Below are positions 58,914 to 64,000 of a DNA stretch of 64,000 nt, one piece after another. The stretch comes from Xanthomonas boreopolis. Its GTDB lineage: Bacteria; Pseudomonadota; Gammaproteobacteria; Xanthomonadales; Xanthomonadaceae. How positions within the stretch are numbered: position 1 is the first letter of the stretch; every line of letters starts with the position of its first letter. Under the pieces are notes generated by a model. The model searched no databases, was not told where the DNA came from, and was given only the letters and a program-made list of their open reading frames with translations. The DNA lies in contig BNBA01000006.1 in NCBI GenBank assembly GCA_014654535.1, positions 48,780-112,779 of the forward strand, in the 5' to 3' direction. The position numbers and the translations under genes were made by a program.

Positions 58914-59095
58914 ACGGCCGCCCGCTGCGCACCGATGCGGACACGCTGGCGGCGCTGCTGGCGGAACAGGGCGTGGCGGGCGACGTGGTGGCCACCGCGC
59001 TCGATGGCCGCTTCGTGCCGCGCTCGCAGCGCGAGGCGACGAGGCTGCGCGAGGGCGCCAGGATCGAAGTGCTCGCGCCGATGCAGGGGGGCTAG
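58898..59095 (+). CDS. thiS: sulfur carrier protein ThiS
   Basis: ThiS is the ubiquitin-like carrier that donates sulfur to the thiazole. The 65-residue protein has the beta-grasp start LVELNGRPLR and the required C-terminal Gly-Gly (APMQGG). The start is GTG 58898 after GAGGAGAGGGG, overlapping the end of thiO by 16 nt. No adenylating ThiF lies in this operon; it may be elsewhere. Confidence 0.94.
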
Positions 59096-59098
59096 GCG

Positions 59099-59863
59099 AT
59101 GTTCTACGAGGTGGAGCTGGCGTCCAGGCTGATGCTGGGTACCGCGCGTTATCCCTCGCCGGCGGTGCTGGCCGCGGCGGTCGAGGCCAGCGGCGCGCAG
59201 GTCGTCACCGTGTCGCTGCGGCGCGAAGGCCGCGGCGGCGAGGCGTTCCGCGCATGGCTGGCCGGGCTCGGGCGGCGCGTGCTGCCCAACACGGCCGGCT
59301 GCCACGGCGTGCGCGAGGCGGTGACGACCGCGCAGATGGCGCGCGAGGTGTTCGGCACGGACTGGATCAAGCTGGAGGTGATCGGCCATGCCGATACGCT
59401 GCAGCCCGACCCGTTCGCGCTGGTGGAGGCGGCGCGGATCCTGGCGGGCGAGGGATTCGAGGTGTTTCCCTACACCACCGAGGACCTGGTCGTGGCCGAG
59501 CGGTTGCTGGACGCGGGCTGTCGCGTGTTGATGCCATGGGGCGCGCCGATCGGGTCCGGGCAGGGGCTGCGCAATCCCGACGCGTTGCGCGCGCTGCGCG
59601 CGCAGTTCCCGGAGGTGCCGATGGTGATCGATGCCGGCATCGGCACGCCGTCGCAGGCGGCGCAGGCGATGGAGCTCGGGTTCGATGCGGTGCTGCTCAA
59701 TACCGCGGTGGCCCAGGCGCGCGATCCGGTGGCGATGGCGCGCGCGTTCGCGCTGGCGGTGGAGGCCGGCCGCGCCGCGTACCTGGCCGGGCCGATGCCG
59801 CGCCGGGACATGGCGCAGGCGTCCACGCCGGTGTTCGGCATGGCGCGGTTGGGCGAGCCATGA
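59099..59863 (+). CDS. thiG: thiazole synthase
   Basis: ThiG builds the thiazole phosphate from deoxyxylulose phosphate, imine and ThiS thiocarboxylate. The 254-residue TIM-barrel protein has [10 protein letters not shown], the Schiff-base Lys in [16 protein letters not shown] and the phosphate-binding [12 protein letters not shown] and [10 protein letters not shown]. It begins 3 nt after thiS. Confidence 0.97.
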   Translation: MFYEVELASRLMLGTARYPSPAVLAAAVEASGAQVVTVSLRREGRGGEAFRAWLAGLGRRVLPNTAGCHGVREAVTTAQMAREVFGTDWIKLEVIGHADTLQPDPFALVEAARILAGEGFEVFPYTTEDLVVAERLLDAGCRVLMPWGAPIGSGQGLRNPDALRALRAQFPEVPMVIDAGIGTPSQAAQAMELGFDAVLLNTAVAQARDPVAMARAFALAVEAGRAAYLAGPMPRRDMAQASTPVFGMARLGEP

Positions 59864-60492
59864 AGACGGCGATGCCTTGCTTCTATCCCATCGTCGGCAG
59901 CGCCGCGCTGTTGGAGCGGCTGGTCCCGCTCGGGGTCCGGCTGGTGCAGTTGCGCGCCAAGGACCTGCCGCCGCGGGCATTGCGCGAGCAGGCGCTGCGG
60001 GCGCGGGATTGCTGCCGCCGGCACGGCGCGCGCCTGGTGCTCAACGACCATTGGCAACTGGCGCTCGAGCTCGGCATCGACTTCGTGCACCTGGGCCAGG
60101 AAGACCTCGACCAGGCCGACCTGCCGGCATTGCGGCGCGCCGGCGTTCGCTATGGCCTGTCCACGCACGACGAGGCCGAGCTGGAGCGCGTGCTGGCCTT
60201 GTCGCCGGCCTATGTCGCGCTCGGACCGGTCTGGCCGACCCTACTGAAGAAGATGCGCTGGGGACCGCAGGGACTGGCGCGGGTGCGCGCATGGAAGGAC
60301 CGCGCCGGCGCCGTTCCGCTGGTGGCGATCGGCGGCATCACGCCGGAACGCATGCCGCAGGTGCTGGCGGCCGGCGCCGACAGCGCGGCGGTGGTGACCG
60401 ACCTCCAGCAGGCGGCCGATCCGGAGGCGCGCGCCCGGCAATGGCTGGTCCTGGCCGCTCGCCTGGAAGGCGCGGGAAGGGCGGATGCCTGA
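59860..60492 (+). CDS. thiE: thiamine-phosphate synthase
   Basis: ThiE joins the pyrimidine diphosphate and the thiazole phosphate. The 210-residue protein has [50 protein letters not shown] and [11 protein letters not shown], the conserved set. It overlaps thiG by 4 nt (ATGA). Confidence 0.95.
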   Translation: MKTAMPCFYPIVGSAALLERLVPLGVRLVQLRAKDLPPRALREQALRARDCCRRHGARLVLNDHWQLALELGIDFVHLGQEDLDQADLPALRRAGVRYGLSTHDEAELERVLALSPAYVALGPVWPTLLKKMRWGPQGLARVRAWKDRAGAVPLVAIGGITPERMPQVLAAGADSAAVVTDLQQAADPEARARQWLVLAARLEGAGRADA

Positions 60493-61255
60493 CCGCGTGC
60501 TCCGGGAGCGGCCCGCGGTGTTGCTGGTGGGCGGGCTGGACTCCAGCGGCGGGGCCGGCGTGTTGCGCGACGTACAGGCGGTGGCGCGGTTCGGAGGCGA
60601 GGCCCGGGTGGCGCTGACGGCGGTGACCGCCCAGACCGATCGCGCGGTGCTCGACGTGCACCCGGTGCCCTTGGCCACGGTGCGCGCCCAGGTCGATGCG
60701 GCCCTGCGGCAAGGGCCGGTGATGGCGGTGAAGATCGGCATGCTCGGCACCGCGGCGACGGTCCGCGCCGTGGCCGACGCATTGCCGCGCGATGTGCCTT
60801 GGGTGGTCGATCCGGTGCTGGCGTCCAGCTCGGGCGCGCCCTTGCTGGACGAGGACGGCGTGGCCGTGCTGCTCGACACGCTGCTGCCCCGGGCCCGGCT
60901 GGCCACGCCCAACCTGCCGGAACTGGCGGCGCTGGCCGCGCGCTGCGGCATCGGGGCGGCAGAGGCGCAAGCGCAGGCCGGGATCGAGGCCTTGCTGGCG
61001 CGCGTGCCGGCGGTGCTGGCCAAGGGCGGGCACGCGCACGGGGCGCTTGCCGTCGACCGGCTGCACCAGCGCGGCCTGCCCCCGCGCGAGTTCGCCGCGC
61101 CCCGGCATCCGTTCGCGCTGCGCGGTACCGGCTGCCTGCTGGCCAGCCTGGTCGCCACCGCGCTGGCCTGCGGCGACCCGCTGGAAACGGCCGCGGCGCG
61201 GGCGCGGGCGGCGCTGGCCGAGTGGTTCGCGGCGCATGCCCGCGAACGGCGGTGA
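60485..61255 (+). CDS. thiD: hydroxymethylpyrimidine (phosphate) kinase
   Basis: ThiD phosphorylates the pyrimidine twice. The 256-residue ribokinase-like protein has LLVGGLDSSGGAGVLRDVQ, VVDPVLASSSGAPLLDEDG, TPNLPEL, VLAKGGHAHG and the catalytic-loop GTGCLLASLVATALA. It overlaps thiE by 8 nt and ends the operon. Confidence 0.93.
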   Translation: MPDRVLRERPAVLLVGGLDSSGGAGVLRDVQAVARFGGEARVALTAVTAQTDRAVLDVHPVPLATVRAQVDAALRQGPVMAVKIGMLGTAATVRAVADALPRDVPWVVDPVLASSSGAPLLDEDGVAVLLDTLLPRARLATPNLPELAALAARCGIGAAEAQAQAGIEALLARVPAVLAKGGHAHGALAVDRLHQRGLPPREFAAPRHPFALRGTGCLLASLVATALACGDPLETAAARARAALAEWFAAHARERR

Positions 61256-61312
61256 AGCCGGCCTCGGCCGCAGTGCGGCTAAAATCGCGTTTTCATTCCG
61301 CAGGTGCATGCC

Positions 61313-61711
61313 ATGTCCGAAATCCTGGTGCCGGTGTCCTTCGGCGAACTGCTCGACAAGATCTCGATCCTGCAGATCAAGTCGGAGCGGATGAGCGACG
61401 AGGCCAAGCTGGCCAACGTGCGCAACGAGCTGTCCGCGCTGGAGAAGACCTGGATGGCGCATCCGGCGGCGGTGCGCGACATCGCCAAGCTGCGCGCCGA
61501 CCTGAAGGCCGTCAACGAGCGGCTGTGGGTGATCGAGGACGACATCCGCATCAAGGAGAAGGCGCAATCGTTCGACGAGGAGTTCATCCGGCTGGCGCGC
61601 AGCGTGTATTTCGAGAACGACGAGCGCGCGCGGATCAAGAAGGAGATCAACCTGGCGCTGGGTTCGGCCTACGTCGAGGAGAAGTCCTACGAGGACTACC
61701 GGGCGGAGTGA
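61313..61711 (+). CDS. DUF6165 family protein
   Basis: This 132-residue, highly helical and charged protein (SEILVPVSFGELLDKISILQIKSERM, ending YVEEKSYEDYRAE) matches a short uncharacterised family common next to lipopolysaccharide genes. I chose the second ATG (MSEIL); the first at 61304 would add three residues. A -10-like TAAAAT lies at 61280-61285. Heptad-like spacing suggests coiled coil. Function unknown; the neighbours suggest cell-surface sugar metabolism. Confidence 0.8.
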   Translation: MSEILVPVSFGELLDKISILQIKSERMSDEAKLANVRNELSALEKTWMAHPAAVRDIAKLRADLKAVNERLWVIEDDIRIKEKAQSFDEEFIRLARSVYFENDERARIKKEINLALGSAYVEEKSYEDYRAE

Positions 61712-61725
61712 TCCGCACCGGCGCC

Positions 61726-61759
61726 TGTGGGAGCGGCTTCCCTGTGGGAGCAATTGCCT
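61726..61759. repeat. truncated REP heads before the 118-bp element
   Basis: Two partial arm starts, TGTGGGAGCGGCTTC at 61726 and TGTGGGAGCA at 61743, precede the full copy at 61760, like nested or tandem partial insertions. Confidence 0.6.
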
Positions 61760-61876
61760 TGTGGGAGCGGCTTCAGCCGCGACGGGGCTTTCCCATTCAA
61801 ATCCCCGCGCAGGGATGTGCAGGCTCTGCAGAGGGACCTGCATGAAAGCCTCGTCGCGGCCGAAGCCGCTCCCACA
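61760..61876. repeat. 118-bp dispersed element (copy 3, inverted)
   Basis: Arms 61760-61792 and 61844-61876 pair over 33 positions with two mismatches. The whole unit, centre included, is close to the reverse complement of the copy at 7541-7658. It lies between two converging genes. Confidence 0.85.
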
Positions 61877-61915
61877 GGGAAGCCGCTCTCACCGGTCGCG
61901 TAAAACGCCGGCGGC

Positions 61916-62986
61916 TCAACCGCACCGATCGGCCACGTAGCGCTCGAACGCGGCCACCGCGTCCTCGACGGTGACCAGCGCCATCACGTCGTCGAACTCG
62001 ATCTTGGTGCCCCACTTCAACGCGCTGGCCGGCTTGCCGAGGTACTTGCGCGCGGCATCGTCGTAGCGGTCCACGCAATAGCGCACGTCCGAGTACGGGC
62101 CGCTGCGGTGCGGATTGCTGGCGGCATGCAGGCCGAGCACCTTGGTGCCCATCGCGTTGGCGATGTGCATCGGGCCGGAATCCGGGGTCGCCAGCAGGTC
62201 GGCGCGCTCGAGCAGGGCGGGCAGTTGCTTGAGCGTGTCCTTGCCGACCAGGTCCAGCGCTGGGACCTCGAGCCGGGCCTGGATCGCATCGGCGGTACTG
62301 CGCTCCAGTTCGCTGCGGCCGCCGCACAGGACCACCCGCCAGCCGCGCTGCTGGGCGTGCCGTGCCAGCGCGGCGTAGCGGTCCGGGTACCAGTTGCGGC
62401 GCACGTGGCTGGAGCAGGGCGAGATCATCAGGACCGGGCGGCCGTCGTCGTCCCATTGCGCCCGCGCCCAGGCCCGGGCCTCGTCGGGGACCGGCAGGTC
62501 CCACGTCACCTCGGCCTGCCGCAGGCCCAGCGGCTCGCAGAAGCTGCCGATCGCGTCCAGCACGTGGATGCCGGGGCGGTCGGCGATGCGCTCGTTGACG
62601 AACAGGCCGTGCAGGTCCTTGGAGCGGCTGCGGTCGTAGCCGATCCGGCGCCGGGCCGGGATGAAGGCGGACAGGACGTTGGCGCGCAGTGCCACCTGCA
62701 TCTGCAGCAGCGCGTCGAAGCGCCCGGCCGGCGCCAGCTCGCGCCGCAACGCACGCATCCCGGCCACGCCGCTGCGCTTGTCGTAGACGTGGAAATCGAC
62801 GCCCTCCAGCCCGTCGAGCAGCTTGTGGCCGGCCTTGTCGATCACCCAGTGCAGGCGCGCGCCGGGCAAGCCGCGTTGCAGCGTGCGCACCAGCGGGACC
62901 ACGTGGGTGACGTCCCCCAGCGCGGACAGCCGCAGGAGGCACAGGGAAGGAGGCGCTGGGGCCGTGCTGTCGCTGGAGCGAGTCAT
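61916..62986 (-). CDS. GT9 glycosyltransferase (LPS heptosyltransferase-like)
   Basis: This 356-residue GT9 protein resembles WaaC/WaaF-type heptosyltransferases, which add heptose to the inner lipopolysaccharide core on the cytoplasmic face. Features are [20 protein letters not shown] at the start, the acceptor-side [13 protein letters not shown], and the donor-side [20 protein letters not shown] and [22 protein letters not shown]. The start ATG 62986 fits the family. It is head-to-head with the Kdo kinase gene, so the two core genes share a 186-bp control region. Confidence 0.88.
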   Translation of the reverse strand: MTRSSDSTAPAPPSLCLLRLSALGDVTHVVPLVRTLQRGLPGARLHWVIDKAGHKLLDGLEGVDFHVYDKRSGVAGMRALRRELAPAGRFDALLQMQVALRANVLSAFIPARRRIGYDRSRSKDLHGLFVNERIADRPGIHVLDAIGSFCEPLGLRQAEVTWDLPVPDEARAWARAQWDDDGRPVLMISPCSSHVRRNWYPDRYAALARHAQQRGWRVVLCGGRSELERSTADAIQARLEVPALDLVGKDTLKQLPALLERADLLATPDSGPMHIANAMGTKVLGLHAASNPHRSGPYSDVRYCVDRYDDAARKYLGKPASALKWGTKIEFDDVMALVTVEDAVAAFERYVADRCG

Positions 62987-63151
62987 GTAGTCCTCATGGA
63001 TGCGTCGATCGGCCGCGGTGCGGTGCGTCGCGGTGCGGCCGGTCGCCCGTCCGGGTCCCGGATACGCCGCTTCGCGCGTTCTTCGTGGATGCTGGCCCGC
63101 GCGCCCTGCCGCGGCGTCCCCGGGGGCTCCGCGGGCATGAAAAAAAGCATG

Positions 63152-63164
63152 ACACGCTCTAGAC
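63152..63164 (+). repeat. solo arm of the phoB-phoR repeat family
   Basis: TGACACGCTCTAG here matches the outer part of the element at 25461-25540 and a solo copy at 21895-21907. It lies 8 nt before the kdkA start codon and may be a remnant or a control site. Confidence 0.45.
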
Positions 63165-63172
63165 TCGACGGG

Positions 63173-63922
63173 ATGGTTGCCTTCGACGCCACTGAAGCGC
63201 TGACGCCGTTCCGCGAAGGCCGCGGATACGGGGCCATTCTGTTCGACCGCGAACGCGTGCGGCAAGCCGATGCCGGGCTGTTCTCGCCGGCGCGCTGGGG
63301 CGAGAAGGCGCGCCCGGTCGACGAGGGCGGGCGCGGCGGCGCCTGGTTCGTCGATGCCCCGTTCGGGCACTGCGTGCTGCGCCTTTACCGGCGCGGCGGC
63401 ATGGTCGCCAAGTTCAACCGCGAGCGCTACCTGTGGAAGGGCGCCAACCGCACCCGCAGCTTCGCCGAGTTCCGGCTGATGCGCGCCCTGGCCGCCCGCA
63501 AGCTGCCGGTGCCGCGCCCGATCGCCGCGTGCTATCTGCGCGAGGGGTTGCAGTATCGCGCCGCGATCCTGATGGAGCGCCTGGAAGGCGTGCGTTCGCT
63601 CGCCGACCGAGCCCTGGTGGCCGGGCGGGGGGCGCCGTGGGAAGAGACCGGGCGGCTGGTGGCCAGTTTCCACCGCGCCGGGCTGGACCATGCCGACCTC
63701 AACGCCCACAACATCCTGTTCGACGCCAACGGCCGGGGCTGGCTGATCGATTTCGACCGCGGCGTGCTGCGCATCCCGGCCACGCGCTGGCGCGAGCGCA
63801 ACCTGGCCCGCTTGCACCGCTCGCTGTTGAAGCTGCGCGGCGAACGCAGCCGCGAGGAGGTCGACAAGGACTTCGCGCGGCTGCGGCGCGCCTACGACAT
63901 GGCCTGGGAACGGGGCTATTGA
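63173..63922 (+). CDS. kdkA: 3-deoxy-D-manno-octulosonic acid kinase
   Basis: KdkA phosphorylates Kdo in the lipopolysaccharide core. The 249-residue protein is of the WaaP/KdkA kinase-like family: [21 protein letters not shown] for the nucleotide Lys region, AILMERLEG hinge, [14 protein letters not shown] for the catalytic Asp and Asn, and WLIDFDRG for the metal Asp. ATG 63173 gives [16 protein letters not shown], the expected start; the frame is open upstream but not coding. The next gene overlaps by 1 nt (TGATG). Confidence 0.92.
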   Translation: MVAFDATEALTPFREGRGYGAILFDRERVRQADAGLFSPARWGEKARPVDEGGRGGAWFVDAPFGHCVLRLYRRGGMVAKFNRERYLWKGANRTRSFAEFRLMRALAARKLPVPRPIAACYLREGLQYRAAILMERLEGVRSLADRALVAGRGAPWEETGRLVASFHRAGLDHADLNAHNILFDANGRGWLIDFDRGVLRIPATRWRERNLARLHRSLLKLRGERSREEVDKDFARLRRAYDMAWERGY

Positions 63923-64000
63923 TGGACGGCTGGGCGCTGCGCTTCCATGGCGTGGGCAATGCCTCCGCGGTCGAACTCGGCTCGCCCATGGCCACGATCG
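63922..64000 (+). CDS. start of a gene cut by the window end (possibly MBL-fold hydrolase)
   Basis: Only 26 codons are present ([20 protein letters not shown] and a few more). The opening beta-strand followed by a Gly/Asn turn resembles the N-terminus of metallo-beta-lactamase-fold hydrolases, and its start overlaps the kdkA stop, so it is probably cotranscribed. The identity is a guess from few residues. Confidence 0.45.
   Translation, partial: MDGWALRFHGVGNASAVELGSPMATI

Overview
The window is high-GC bacterial DNA whose gene content and order fit a gammaproteobacterium of the Xanthomonadaceae/Lysobacteraceae (Xanthomonas, Stenotrophomonas, Pseudoxanthomonas, Luteimonas or Lysobacter type). 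Pointers are the order tig-clpP-clpX-lon-hupB-tRNA-ppiD, the folC-SPOR-cvpA-purF row, phoB-phoR-ppk-ppx, an S46 dipeptidyl peptidase, a small NAD-type isocitrate dehydrogenase, a DUF6165 protein, a GT9 heptosyltransferase and a Kdo kinase. The family call is inference from synteny and protein style; no marker gene was compared.

Layout. 1-506: gene-free DNA full of short palindromes and a 6-bp tandem repeat. 507-5127: a TonB-dependent receptor and a Tat-exported phospholipase C, divergent, with Pho-box-like sites between them. 5292-17078 (plus strand): S46 peptidase, histidine phosphatase, GGDEF protein, folC, SPOR protein, cvpA, purF, DUF455 ferritin-like protein and a secreted metzincin-like protease. 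17317-28014 (minus strand): lpxH, PAP2 phosphatase, glycosyltransferase, ppx, ppk, phoR, phoB and an M48 protease; this is a polyphosphate and phosphate-signalling block. 28156-32771: glutaredoxin, AhpD-like protein, isocitrate dehydrogenase, exported isochorismatase-like hydrolase, LysR regulator and a Bax-inhibitor-like membrane protein. 32931-33380: tRNA-Pro, -Arg, -His, -Lys.

33365-41355 is an integrative island of about 8 kb in the 3' end of tRNA-Lys(CTT). It carries a P4-type integrase, a two-gene Type III-like methyltransferase/helicase system, a small Cys/His protein and an AlpA-like regulator. It is bounded by a short imperfect direct repeat of the tRNA end and by shared integrase-arm-like motifs. 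The specificity region of the methyltransferase gene is visibly poorer in GC than its ends, which suggests exchange of the DNA-recognition segment. The helicase partner has an unusual nuclease-like C-terminus.

41437-50761: tRNA-Leu, then the protein-quality-control series trigger factor, ClpP, ClpX, Lon, HU, tRNA-Val, two tRNA-Asp and PpiD. A heat-shock-type promoter for lon lies across the clpX terminator. 50890-55466: mltD-gloB facing a methyltransferase, rnhA, dnaQ and a PP2C phosphatase. 55641-61255: tRNA-Ser, a TPP riboswitch and the overlapping thiamine operon thiC-thiO-thiS-thiG-thiE-thiD. 61313 to the end: DUF6165 protein and lipopolysaccharide-core genes (heptosyltransferase-like, Kdo kinase), then the start of a further gene.

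Several dispersed intergenic repeats recur. One is a roughly 118-bp element with long inverted arms (7541, 11242, 61760). Others are shorter relatives of its arms (18106, 55790), an 80-bp inverted-repeat element between phoB and phoR, and a 7-bp tandem repeat of more than 14 copies.
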